Shown here: positions 22,702 through 33,505 of the stretch, one piece after another
Numbering within the stretch: position 1 is the stretch's first letter
Layout: each line of letters opens with the position of its first letter
Assembly (NCBI GenBank): GCA_037954665.1
Contig: JBBMOL010000140.1
Coordinates: 310,001 to 374,000, forward strand
Reading direction: 5' to 3'
Length of the DNA: 64,000 nucleotides
Source: Laguncularia racemosa
Lineage: Eukaryota; Streptophyta; Magnoliopsida; Myrtales; Combretaceae
The notes under the pieces: model-generated
What the model was told of the DNA's origin: nothing
Seen by the model: the letters and a program-made list of their open reading frames with translations, nothing else
Databases searched by the model: none
Program-made: the position numbers and the translations under genes

Positions 22702-23715
22702 TGATAGGAATAAAAATCCAACAAGACCTATCATTAGGGCAAGAACTAAAGGATTTCAAATCTTGGCGTTGAGAGCCCATTTTGAGAAGATCGACCCCAT
22801 AATTATTTATATATTAAACTCTTTTCTATTATTCTTGTATTGTGTTTTCCAACAGGCACACTTATCATATTCTATAGGGCAATGGACAAACTCCCTCAGA
22901 CTCAGCTTGTGGTTTATCAATGGATCGACCTGAACCGGCGATGAGTTGAGTCGATGGATCTTATAGAAGACCGGCATCTTGAAGATCATTTCTTTTATAC
23001 ATCTATTCTTTTATGAACTATTTTTGTTGTATTTTGGTTTTGGGACACTTTTATTTTCTTGTAATTTTCATTTAGGGTTAACTACCTTAAAAGTGGCAAA
23101 CTTGTAATTTTGAGCACTTTTTAACTCTAGGAGTAGCAAGTATAAATACTTGCTTAAGAGAGGGTTTGAGGAGGCTTTTTTTGCAGATTAAACACTACAT
23201 TTCACGTGAGAATTAGGGTTCTTACCTTGGTTCCAAACTCTTATCAATTTCAATCCCAAGAGTTGAAATTGTGAGTTATATCAATTTCATTTTGTTGTGA
23301 TTTTTTTTCTTCTCTAGTGTGTCATATCTAGGGTTGAATTGAGATAGTTCTTGGTCAGAAATACATATTGTTATTCACGAATTCTTGTGTTTATTTGAAG
23401 TATTTATCAATTTGATTCGGATCATCATTGAAGACTACACTTGAAATCATGTTCTTTTCTATTGGAAAGGGATTCATATAATTATGGTTTTCTTTGTCAT
23501 TTGTGGATTATTTGCGTGGATTATATGAGATTAGGGTGTTGTTATAAGATATTATGATTGTGGTATTCTAATTACATCATTGGATATTTGGATTTCATCA
23601 TATCTTCATTAGGGTTCACATGAAAATTGCCCTTTGTGGATCCGATTTTGCCTTGACTTGAGATAGTTTTTCTTAAGTCTTTTGATTGTGCTTCTTAGTG
23701 GAATTAGGCACATCA
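22702..23715 (+). repeat. 3' LTR of D1
   Basis: It begins TGATAGGAAT, ends GGCACATCA and is followed by gaagg. The protein tail frame runs across its first bases (about to 22760, NPTRPIIRARTKGF), so coding sequence overlaps U3. Confidence 0.92.
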
Positions 23716-23971
23716 GAAGGCGTATCAAATAAAATTTTCTAGTTGTACAGATTTTGATATTGCAGCAACTGTAAGATTCACACAATTCTTGAATGCTGGA
23801 GCTACTACGCAACATATGGTTTTGATCGAGCACTTGATGAATAGCAACATCGAATTCAGGGGAGCACTAGTTCTTTTTATTACCTTTTCTGTCTTAATTT
23901 TTCTTTATTTAATGCTCTTTCCTTGTCTGATTTTTATTGTAAGTATAGACATTGAGGGCAATGTCTAACTT

Positions 23972-23987
23972 AAGTGTGGGGGAGGGG
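23972..23987 (+). other. Internal polypurine-tract-like motif of element A
   Basis: aagtgtgggggagggg, about 1.0 kb before the terminal tract, in the same context (gacattg...caatgtct upstream) as 14521-14536 in element B. Confidence 0.55.
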
Positions 23988-24986
23988 TATTAAATATTAT
24001 GTACAAAGGGAAAAAGGAGAACTAGGTGTGTATGTGCGATTATCGATATAGAAAGTGAAAATTTTTCAAAATTTTTTAATTACTACCTAATTTTGAGGAG
24101 AAAAATTTTCAAGATTCTTCCAATTTTCTATCAAAATTCCTCCTACATTTTCTATTTTGCTAGAATTTTAGCTGCAATTGAGGAGTGTTTTAGCATTCAA
24201 TGATTGAACCCCTAAAAAAGAATGTCGTGCAATTCACTCTGTTTTTGCACTGAATTTTTTCATACTTAATCAAACTTATAGAATAAAATCTTTGTGAAGC
24301 AAGTTTACTTGTCATTTAAAGGCGGAATTCAAAGTTAAGAATTGAACTAAGGTCCTTAGCAAAATTTTAATTGGCTTGATTTCTAAGTTACTAGGAAGTA
24401 TATTGTTTCATCAAAAGTCTTGAGAGCTAATCAATCCATTATAAAAGGGCAAATGAAGTAATTCTCTTAATGATCTTTCTTAAGAGACCTTCTAAGAAAA
24501 GTTTAATTCAAAATAAGATATCTTAGTTAGTATGGGCGAGCTTTGGTCCCTTAGAAGAGCGAAGTCTGACCCCGCTGCTAGCTAAACAAATCAGTTAAAG
24601 TAATGGAGGTTCGATGGGGTCCCTTTAAAACCTGGTCACCTAAGGTCGTCCGGCCTAAGATCGGCCAACTGAGGAAATTACTTCTAAAAAAACAAAAAAA
24701 GGATTTCTTGAAACTCGAGTGATTAACTCCGTAGGGACGCCTTCAATTGAAGGGATAACGTCTATTAACTTGGGTGACGAGCTCGGGATTATCGGCTGGA
24801 AGCTTGCTATATGGGTTTCGAGATCCTAAATAAATAAATGAAACTTTTGGGAAGGTCTATTAAAGGAAGAGGAATTGATAAATCTATTTTAACTCTTATA
24901 ATTGGAGATGATTAAGTCAATTTTTGAGATAATTGGGAGTGAAAATATAAGATTATGATGCTTAATTGATTTATATTTCATGTTTA

Positions 24987-25004
24987 GGTGTGGAAAAGGA
25001 GGAT
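24987..25004 (+). other. Polypurine tract of element A
   Basis: ggtgtggaaaaggagga directly precedes the inferred LTR start TGATGAAAAG, as in element B. Confidence 0.7.
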
Positions 25005-25005
25005 T

Positions 25006-25410
25006 TGATGAAAAGTATTTAAATGCAAGACGAATTGGAGATAAAAGCAAGTAAAAGGGAATGCTTTGAAGTTAAAGGAAGTTACAAGGTTTTACAAACG
25101 GCCGTGTGAAGGAATCAGGAGACTACACGGTTAGGATACACGCCCGTGTATCCAACCGTGTATCAGCGTGGAAGAAGAGTTTTCAGGACAGACCAGTACA
25201 CGGTTGGAATACACACCCGTGTAATCAACCGTGTATGAAGAACAAAGAAGATAGAGGAATACACGGCTATTACAAACGGTCATGTGGGATATACACGCCC
25301 AGAGTTCACTGATTTAGAGAGATATACGGTTTATCTACACGCCCGTATAGTATGACCGTGTGTCTATCGAAGGAAAGATATCTTCAAATCGATTTTAAAT
25401 CTTTCGTCCA
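25006..25410 (+). repeat. 3' LTR of element A, 5' fragment
   Basis: It starts TGATGAAAAGTATTTAAATG after the polypurine tract. It contains many acacgg/ccgtgta motifs (25095-25370), as in the LTR of B. It is interrupted at 25411 by LTR E. The remainder would lie in or beyond the gap. Confidence 0.7.
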
Positions 25411-25703
25411 TGTAAACACCCCATTTTTGCCCTAGGAGTAAATAATTTTCAATAATAGTCAATTTTTCAATTTTTTCTAATTTTTCCCATTTTTTCCTAA
25501 TTTAGCATAAGATAATAAAAATGTTCGAAAAATAAAAATAAATAGGAAAACACTTCAATTTTGAAAAATGATTTCAGAAATGGCAATAATAAATAATAAA
25601 AATTTTAAAAAATTTTTGGAATTTTCAAAAAATATAAAAAATGGAAAAATCGCATTGCATATATGCAATTTGCGAAAATAAAAAAAAAAAAAAACAGGAA
25701 AAT

Positions 25704-25775
25704 GGGCTAGCTCAGCTGGTCCGGACCGTGGCTAGGTGCGCGCGCAGGGGGGCGAGGTCGGGCATTCGAATCGCG
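25704..25775 (+). other. tRNA-like segment with A- and B-box motifs inside LTR E
   Basis: tagctcagctgg (25708-25719) equals the Pol III A-box consensus, and gcattcgaatc (25762-25772) is close to the B-box ggttcgaatcc at tRNA-like spacing. Stems of a real tRNA are not evident. It may be a SINE head or a tRNA-derived part of the LTR. Confidence 0.55.
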
Positions 25776-25818
25776 GGAGAAGCAATTTCCGCATTTTGCG
25801 AATTTTGCATTTGCCCAG

Positions 25819-25841
25819 GACACGTGGCAGCCTCTGATTGG
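25819..25841 (+). promoter_or_regulatory. G-box/ABRE-like and inverted CCAAT motifs of LTR E
   Basis: acacgtggc contains the core CACGTG of plant G-box and ABRE elements; gattgg a few bases later is an inverted CCAAT box. They lie about 290 bp before the TATA-like motif. Function is inferred from motifs only. Confidence 0.45.
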
Positions 25842-26133
25842 CTGGGAGAAATGCACGCGCCGGGCGCGTGATCATCCCCTACCTCGAGCCCGAGATCGCC
25901 GACGAGAAGAAAAATCCGTATTTCGGCCGTTTTGATTCGATTTTTTGCACAAATCCAACAGATCTTCAACAGAAATAAGATAAACATTATCTAATTAGAA
26001 TCAAATCACAACAAGACGAGGGATTTACACGAATCAAAGTCGTTCCTTTTAACCGTCGATCCGATCAGCTTCAATCGGAGGAAATCCGAGCTTATCCAGC
26101 TCGATTTCGAACGCCTACAAATAGAGGAGGAGG

Positions 26134-26633
26134 NNNNNNNNNNNNNNNNNNNNNNNNNNNNNNNNNNNNNNNNNNNNNNNNNNNNNNNNNNNNNNNNNNN
26201 NNNNNNNNNNNNNNNNNNNNNNNNNNNNNNNNNNNNNNNNNNNNNNNNNNNNNNNNNNNNNNNNNNNNNNNNNNNNNNNNNNNNNNNNNNNNNNNNNNNN
26301 NNNNNNNNNNNNNNNNNNNNNNNNNNNNNNNNNNNNNNNNNNNNNNNNNNNNNNNNNNNNNNNNNNNNNNNNNNNNNNNNNNNNNNNNNNNNNNNNNNNN
26401 NNNNNNNNNNNNNNNNNNNNNNNNNNNNNNNNNNNNNNNNNNNNNNNNNNNNNNNNNNNNNNNNNNNNNNNNNNNNNNNNNNNNNNNNNNNNNNNNNNNN
26501 NNNNNNNNNNNNNNNNNNNNNNNNNNNNNNNNNNNNNNNNNNNNNNNNNNNNNNNNNNNNNNNNNNNNNNNNNNNNNNNNNNNNNNNNNNNNNNNNNNNN
26601 NNNNNNNNNNNNNNNNNNNNNNNNNNNNNNNNN
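26134..26633. other. Assembly gap of 500 N
   Basis: Exactly 500 unknown bases, a conventional placeholder, so the true distance is unknown. It falls between two LTR fragments. Confidence 1.
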
Positions 26634-27068
26634 TATTAATTAAGGAGAGATCCTATTTGATAAACCTAGGATTAGATAGGTTAATATACTTGAGAAAGTA
26701 GTTAACTTGACTAGGGAATTCGACAGTATAAGAAGTCAATTACGTCAATCTTCATAAATCTAATGAATTACATGATAGAGAAGGAGTAGAATAAGATCTA
26801 GGTTACTTTTGTTAATTGATAAATCTTCCGAACCATTGTTGTTAGTGAGTTATTAGTTTTAAGATTAGATTAATTAAGTTTCATCCAACCCATTTAAGCA
26901 CCGGTTAGATAATAGGAATGGAGTTAGTACTAGTAGTTGGTGTATCTCTAAGGGACGACCTTGTGCTTACTCACTATATTATGCTACGATAGGTGCACTT
27001 GCCTATTGCTTCGTAGTAAGATTAAGAGCAAGAATTATAAATATTAAAACTACGATTGGCAATGATCA
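26634..27068 (+). repeat. 3' end of a family C LTR
   Basis: It matches the reverse complement of 12219-12653 with only scattered differences and ends ACGATTGGCAATGATCA. No PBS follows, so it is either a solo LTR or a 3' LTR. Its start is hidden in the gap. Confidence 0.85.
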
Positions 27069-27700
27069 ATTTACAAAGGATTAAACTTAAGCATTGCAAG
27101 TTTTCTTAAGTCGTCTTATTACTTATCGAAAGTTAACTTAAGTTAAATAGGAATAGACTTTAGTAAATTGAGTTTGAGTTTTCAAATCTAATGCTCAAGA
27201 AATCTTTGGGGCTAAGTACTGGTTCTATAGATGAAATTTGACAAAATTCGAATTTAGTCTACTAGGTGAAATATCAAGAATAAGATTGAACTCTCAAGTA
27301 GGGAGTTTAGTGGAAATTAGTACAATTAACGATTTTCAACTGAACTTTTATTGAGTTAAATCCATCAGTTCTGTTGGAAAAGGGTATCATGTGAATCCTT
27401 GGTGTCTTATTCACCAAGTCTTCTCTAAGCCAACCCTAGTCTTAGCTTTGAGGTTCTAAGTCTACTCAATTCTTCTTGAGGGTATCGAATGGAAGACTAA
27501 AGTTAGTGACTTAAGGAGAGTTAGTTGACTTAAGTCAACTTTTAATTTGACTAAGTTGACTTACGTCAACTTATAGAATATCGAATCTTCTCTAGCTCCT
27601 AGACCTTATTCGAGTTCATTTGGAGCTAAATCTTAAGTATATTTCCTTATCTAACAGAATTTCTAAAAATGCTACCTACAAAAATCCTTAAAAATTATAT
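27069..27700 (+). repeat. Repeat X, plus-strand copy (fragment)
   Basis: It is similar over at least 590 bp to the reverse complement of 41472-41990 plus 33430-33500. Shared words include gtcgaaagttaactt-like, taagtactgg, gagtttagtg and atatcgaatggaagact. No coding frame. It contains an 18-bp palindrome (27523-27540) with two TTGAC W-box cores. It is probably an old LTR or other noncoding TE part, its upstream end cut by the family C LTR. Confidence 0.6.
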
Positions 27701-30700
27701 ATGACATTTGGGCTAGAATTTAGGATCTTTGATTTTGATTTCTAGACTAAATCTATCAGGTATTCATGCTTGTTTTCCTTTTCTATAAGATGTTCTAGTT
27801 AGGTTAAGGATCTTGCCATCATCTAATAGCTCGGTTTATGATTAAATAGAAGTGAAAGGAGTTAGTACTAATTAGTAGAAGTTTTGGTTTTCTTTGACAA
27901 ACTTTGCCATCAAGTTTATCAAAATAACTTCCTTGAGAAGCTAGTGAAGTAGCTTTCTTTAAGAAGTTAACTTTAAGGTAGCTTTCTTAAGAAGTTAGGT
28001 TGAAAAGCTCCTTAAACAAGCTAATTGTTTACATCTCTTAAAAGAAGAAAAATTGTATATAGATATTTAAAGAAATCTTAGATTCACTAAATGAAATTCT
28101 TGTTGCATAAAGTTTGAAGACTAAATTTATGTAGCTAATAATATTTGATACCTAATTGTAAAATATAGATTGGAATTGTAATTATTTGAAAAAAAAAATT
28201 GGATATGTCATTGTACTTTATTGAGATTTTAAATAATTATCCTAATTAATTTTATCATAAAAGTGGCCTACTTTTCTGGAATTTCATAATTCCAATGCAT
28301 TCTATGAAGGATTTAGGTACTTCTCAGTGGAACTACTCAATGCTAGCAAAGGGAGCTTGGTTTTGTATCTTTAACTCAAATCTTTTCATGTTCAATGCAA
28401 TATTTAGTTCATCTTCATGTGTATATGTGCCTAATCTATTATTTATGTAAGAAATAAAGTTTTGATGCTAACAAAGATATAAACAAGATTTTTGGAAAAT
28501 AAACCGTCACACCTTGAAACTGAGGGACATACATAGTCCACCAGATACTCATACCACAATATAACTATGCTAAGGCTCAACATAGCTAAATATCCTCAAA
28601 TCGTAAACATTCCACAATTATTTCCTTAACTTACATGTCACCTTTTGAATTTAATATTTTACAACTCTACAACTATTAACTAATTACAAACTAAGCCAAA
28701 GTAATTAAGCAGACTATAACAACCTACTTTATGATTTACGTCAATGTACTAGCACCAAACATAATCTTAAGCTTTCAATATGAATACTACAACTATCTTC
28801 TCCTACACTTGAAAAAATTTTCCCTAAAAGGGTTGCATTAAAGTCTAGTACTTCATAGCAAACATACACACAAATGTCACAAATATGCTTGCACACACAT
28901 CTTAATCTAATGCAATAAGCACTAGGTTATTATCTTTAGCATTAGTCATCAAACAACATAATTCAAAGTCATATGCATTTAACTCTAAACTTAGAGTATC
29001 TCAAAACTTTGCAATACACATTTTTATTAAATAGACAATCTTAAAGACATCAACATCTTTTAGTTACATCCTCCAATAGTCATCATCAAATTGGTCCATT
29101 AGGAGACTACTCCATGGACAAGCGTCCACCATAAAACACCATAGCCCTTATAGTGACCTAACCCATAGTTTCTTTCTCTAATCTCCTAATCTGTTTTACG
29201 ATGACACCATGATCAACAACTTGCTAGGAACATTAGTGCCTAAAACTATCAAATCATTTCAATGTATGACTCCATTAGGTACATTGTCACAGATTGACCA
29301 TTGGGTATCATGCTAACTAACGATTCATTAGGATCTCAATCATAGCTAAACACAACCAATAAGCTATTATGTTATTACTTTGATTATGGTTTATTTGCTA
29401 CAATCCTAATAAGCACAAATCATCAACCAAGGCTTTGTACCTACTTCTAGTGGCATTGAACTTCTTACTTCATTAGTATCGCATAACCCTTATTCACATT
29501 ATATAATATCATATCATAAATCCATACTTAATTAAAAAATTATGATCATAACCTAACTTAGGTCATTGATCAATTTCCTAAAAGTTTGTACTTAAGAAGG
29601 TACTTAGTTAACTTAAATTTCACATTATAATTTTTATATTTTACATTATTATAGCCACTTATAAACAAATGTTAAATCTAAAAATAACTAACAAACAACT
29701 TATTAAATAAAAGCTTTTAATTTATTTACTTATCCTTTAATATATATATATGTATGCATATATATATACACACACACATATTAGTATTGTTATTATATAT
29801 ATTATCACATATACATATACACACACATGCACACATATATATACCAAGTTCATATGACATACTTACTATTATGTAGACTTATATAAGTTATTATTACTTC
29901 TTATTTTAATATTTATACTACTTACTTCTTTTATATATAAATTATGTTTATACATACATACACTATTTATTTACTTAGTTTTATTATCACAATGTAATTA
30001 TTTATCTATTCCTTCTTATTAATATTGTCTAGTTGACTTGTAGCTGTATTTATTATTGTTAGTGTTTGCTAATAACATTAGAGTGTTACTATACCATATT
30101 CCTATTAGTACACTTAACCTAAAACTTAATATTATCACTTTCATTAGAATTAATGGATAAGTTATAAAGTGAAGAGTTAATGTCAACATTATTACCAATT
30201 AACGTTATTTTTTACATATTAATGTATTTAATACTAACTTTATTGGCAGCTTTATAACTTTTCTATTCAACTACTTACTATTTTTTTTTCCAAATGTTCT
30301 ATAAGTCAATTATAAAATAAGTTTAAGGGTCGATTATAACATCTTACTTATATATAATATTTTATTAAAATAAATTTTATCTAATTCTTCAATAGAATAA
30401 GTTAATTATAACCTCTTATAAGTTGGTTGTAAAAATAATTATTTTTTAACCTATCACATCATCTTTTTCTATCAAACAAGTTATAATATATTATACTAAC
30501 TATAACTAGCATTGACCTTGCATAAAAATCTAAGGTCAAATGATTCCGAAATCTCAAAAATAACTTTTTGCAAAAACTTTATTTAGAAAACCGAATCAAC
30601 TTATTCATCTTGAATCAACCTTTATTCTCTTGTTAAATCACAATATCAGTTTCTACAAGAAATTTAGTTACGAAAATCATTTACAATTACTTTCCATAAT

Positions 30701-32221
30701 TGAATATCAATGTTTTTAGAATTTGTAACTTCGATATCACTAAAAGAAATTCCCAAAAATATCTTTAACAAAATTTATCAATAATACTTATTAATACCTT
30801 AATTATGTTATACGAACAACTTGCTACAATAATAATCAAACAATTCCTTCTTTATCTAATCTTATAATAACACTTTCTTTTTCCTTATTCCATTACAAAA
30901 TAACTTAATGCATTACAAATTAATGAAAACTTCAATATTCCAAAAAATTGACACTTTCAAATTCTATAATTTCTTAGATTGTTTACAAATCTCAATTCTC
31001 TCTTAACAAAGCTATTAAAAAAATTTAACAATTGCTTTGTTCTATCTTACAAAGGGCCCACTACGTCACCATTTAACAATATTATCAACAACAATCAAAA
31101 CTCTAGACTCCATATACTAGTAAAATCTAAAATCATTTGAAACTTAATAATCTTATCTCTAAAAGCTGTAGAATAACTCATAAATCCTAAATCACAAGTT
31201 TTATCTCCATACTATAAATAATTCGACCTTATTATATTCAACATTTTCAAGGACTAAAACCATAACTTTATTTCAATTTCAAAAAATTAATTTCATTAAT
31301 AAGGGATTTAAAAAGAAAAAAAAACATAACTGATTTTGCAAAACTCCTTAAATCCACATGAAGTATTTCAGGTGTAATTTCAAGGCTCATAAATGCATTA
31401 GCAACAAAGATTCTCAAGCATTTCAAGTGTTCTTGTTAATGATGTTTTTAGTGAAATTTTTACTTGTTATGGTTAGTATAATGTTTAATATGTGTGGCTA
31501 AGTAGTTTTTAGTGGGTTCATTGTATTGTTGATGACGGATAATGCATAAACAATGTATATTTGTTAATTGGTATGTGTTTGTATAGTATTTTGGTATAAT
31601 TCTCTTGTAAGTTTATATAAATCATGATTAACCCTCGAGATTTTGTAAATGAGAATGTTTAATAGCTTTGACTGGTGTGAGATTTTCGTTAGAGCTACTA
31701 AGGTGTTTTCAAATTGTGAGTGACATCGGGTTTAGCTAAAAACAATTGAACTCACATGCTTTATGTAGTTAGAAATATGGTTTATTCATACAATGTTTAA
31801 CCTATATTTCCAACTAAAGCATTCGATAAGCAACAATAATTAAATGTTTTACCTGGTCTTATAGGATTTCCACCTTTGACTAGGGAATTTGATAGAGAGA
31901 AAGAATGTCACCGTCCTTGACCGGGATAAGCTTTAGTGAGTTTTGCTAAAATTCATCCAAACACAACCTAATTTAACCGTTTTATATTTCTTGCATTGGA
32001 AATCAGATGATACGGTACACTAAACCTACACTTTTTATGAATTGTGTTTTCTTGTTAATTGGCATAACTTACCTTAACTTCAAAATTGCAAAATCCTTAT
32101 TTTGATTAGCTTAGATTAGAGTAATACGCATAATCTAATACTTAGCTTTTGCCCTCATTTCTTCCTTGAGAGATCGACTTAGTCAAAATTTATCAATTTT
32201 ATTACTACAATACAATCTAGC
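27701..32221. other. AT-rich degenerate repeat sequence without genes
   Basis: No frame with a recognisable domain. At 28290-28450 is a block homologous to the LTR-like arms at 46270-46400 (same strand) and 48150-48310 (reverse). A sequence near 29110 (catggacaagcgtccacca) resembles 42270 in repeat X. An AT/AC simple repeat is at 29739-29845. The rest is diverged, very AT-rich and probably old TE debris. Confidence 0.55.
29739..29845. repeat. TA/CA simple-sequence repeat
   Basis: Runs of ta and ac dinucleotides interspersed with short unique sequence. Confidence 0.85.
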
Positions 32222-33400
32222 ATATTGGTTGGTTAAGAGATGCTTGTTTTGATAAATTATAAACCATTTTTATTGTGTCATCATGTTGTCACCTTTATGT
32301 TGGGTTGGTTAATTCAAGATAATGTGATTATGGCCCTTGAAATCTTTTGTTTTCTCAAAAATCATAAAAAAGGGAAATTTGTTTTTTGTACTTTGAAAAT
32401 AAATAAAGCATGTAATAGTGTTAAGTGGCACTTCTTAGAGACATTGAAGACTAAGATGAGTTTCTTGCAAAAATGGATTGGTTAGATCATGGCATGTTTG
32501 ACTTTTGTGTCTTTTAATTTGTTGATGAGCGGGAAAAGAGTTGGCCATTTTAATATTATTAGAGAAAAAAGATAGGGACATTCCTTGTTACCATACCTAT
32601 TTACTTTAATAGCTAATTATCTTTCAAGATTAATCTAGAAGGCTAAAGAAAATGGAACTTTAAAATGAATAAGGTTAAAGAGAGGATACTCAAAATTAAC
32701 ACCTTTTTTTTTTCTTTTGTTGATGATGTGCTTTTGTTTTTAGAGACCACAAAAACCAACCTTTTGAGTTTAACGCGCATTTTATCTTCTTATTGTATAG
32801 GACAACTTTTAGAAATTATCTCTTCTTTTCAATTCCTCCCCATCCATAGAAGTTAGAGATATTTGTTGTAATACTCTCAATATTCATCCTTCTAATAGCT
32901 CCAATAAGTATTTTGGCTATCCCTCATTACAAGTTAAATCTAAATAAAAAGTTTTAGAGTTAATGAAAGAGAGAATTGCTTTTAACCTTAAGGGTTGGAA
33001 AGGAAATTTGTTATCTATTGAAGAGAAAGAAATTATGATAAAAGTAGTTGCATATGCTATTCCTACTTATACCATTAGTGTTTTTGCTTCACTAAAAAAA
33101 ATGGTGTAAGGATATATCTATTATGATTGCAAGCTTCTAGTGGTGGAATATGGAAAGGGAGAACAAAATTCATCGGAAAAACTAGAATTCCTATCAAAAC
33201 ACTTGGATGGGCATGGTTTTAGGGATCTTCAACTTTTTAACAAATTGCTTTTGGTAAAATTAGCTTGGCGTATCCTAATAAAACTTGATGCTATGTGGGT
33301 TAAATTTTTAAAAAGCATTTATTTCCTTAAAGTAGATTATATATATATGTGCTAAAAGAAGTGGTAGGGTATCTTGGGCATGGCTATAACTCCCTCAAAT
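32222..33400 (+). pseudogene. LINE (L1-like) reverse transcriptase, piece 1
   Basis: Several frames give fragments of a non-LTR reverse transcriptase in order: LIQDN (about 32307), ALEIF, then CTLKINKACNSVKWHFLETL, then PYLFTLIANYLSRLI (about 32590-32635), catalytic SFVDDVLLF (about 32713-32740), NLKGWKGNLLSIEEKEIMIK and AIPTYTISVF (about 32987-33085), GFRDLQLFNKLLLVKLAWRI (about 33210) and GRVSWAW (about 33365-33383). This order is that of plant L1 ORF2. The endonuclease part is missing, and frameshifts and stops abound. It continues at 49047 after a 15.6-kb interruption. Confidence 0.8.
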
Positions 33401-33505
33401 TTCACCCAATAGAAACTTTATTGACTAGGCTATGATAAGAAGATACATTTAAGCTATAGCTCTAAATGAACCCAAGATTAGTTTAGAAATTACAAATATC
33501 CCCGA
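33401..33505 (-). repeat. Repeat X, minus-strand copy, short segment left of the Copia element
   Basis: Its reverse complement (ttgggttcatttagagctat) matches 27610-27640 in the plus copy of X. It continues at 41472 once the Copia element is removed. The target copy cccga is at 33501-33505. Confidence 0.6.

Larger units (their letters stand above)
19420..23715 (+). mobile_element. Element D1: protease-only non-autonomous Ty3/Gypsy (chromovirus-like) retrotransposon
   Basis: Its LTRs (19420-20459 and 22702-23715) begin TGATAGGAAT and end GGCACATCA. The target duplication gaagg is at 19415-19419 and 23716-23720, and the PBS is of tRNA-Met type. The internal 2.24 kb hold a long noncoding leader and one frame encoding a retropepsin, a 13-codon repeat array and a polyprotein tail. 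Gag, RT, RNase H and integrase are absent. A second copy (D2, 55073-59055) has the same architecture, so the loss is ancestral to the family. It must have used enzymes from an autonomous relative, perhaps a chromovirus such as element F. Confidence 0.9.
23721..25005 (+). other. Element A 3' noncoding region, second part
   Basis: It resumes A after D1. It contains gacattgagggcaatgtcta (about 23949) followed by a polypurine-like run (23972-23987), and a block at 24630-24830 matching element B 15160-15370 (aaggtcgtccggcctaagat, gggataacgtctattaactt). The terminal polypurine tract ggtgtggaaaaggagga is at 24987-25003. No protein frame is seen. Confidence 0.7.
1..25410 (+). mobile_element. Element A: Athila-type Ty3/Gypsy retrotransposon, 5'-truncated by the window and broken by nested insertions
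   Basis: A's own pieces are 1-826, 2482-3444, 17153-19419 and about 23721-25410. They give, in order, protease, reverse transcriptase, RNase H, integrase, a noncoding 3' region, a polypurine tract and the start of the 3' LTR. The order PR-RT-RH-INT is that of Ty3/Gypsy, and the protein sequence is close to element B, whose tRNA-Asp PBS and extra ORF are Athila characters. When the solo LTR (1655 bp with one TSD copy) and element B (13713 bp with one TSD copy) are subtracted, pol reads in a single frame to the stop at 18987. Decay is by point nonsense changes, not indels. The gag gene and 5' LTR lie left of the window. Confidence 0.9.
25411..26133 (+). repeat. LTR E (chromovirus-like), 5' part, truncated by the assembly gap
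   Basis: The start TGTAAACACCCCATTTTTGC is typical of LTRs of plant chromoviruses. The first 270 bp are very AT-rich, then GC-rich sequence follows with a tRNA-like stretch (25704-25775), a G-box (25820-25827), an inverted CCAAT box, an 8-bp palindrome with one-base centre (25854-25870) and a TATA-like tacaaatag (26116-26124). The preceding bases gtcca (25406-25410) would be the target copy, but the partner is not visible. Confidence 0.65.

Noticed and set aside
25704..25775. Functional tRNA gene
   Set aside because: A- and B-box motifs are present, but the acceptor and anticodon stems of a tRNA are not evident, and the segment lies within an LTR.
29739..29845. Possible centromeric satellite
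   Set aside because: Only a short TA/CA microsatellite; no higher-order tandem array is visible.
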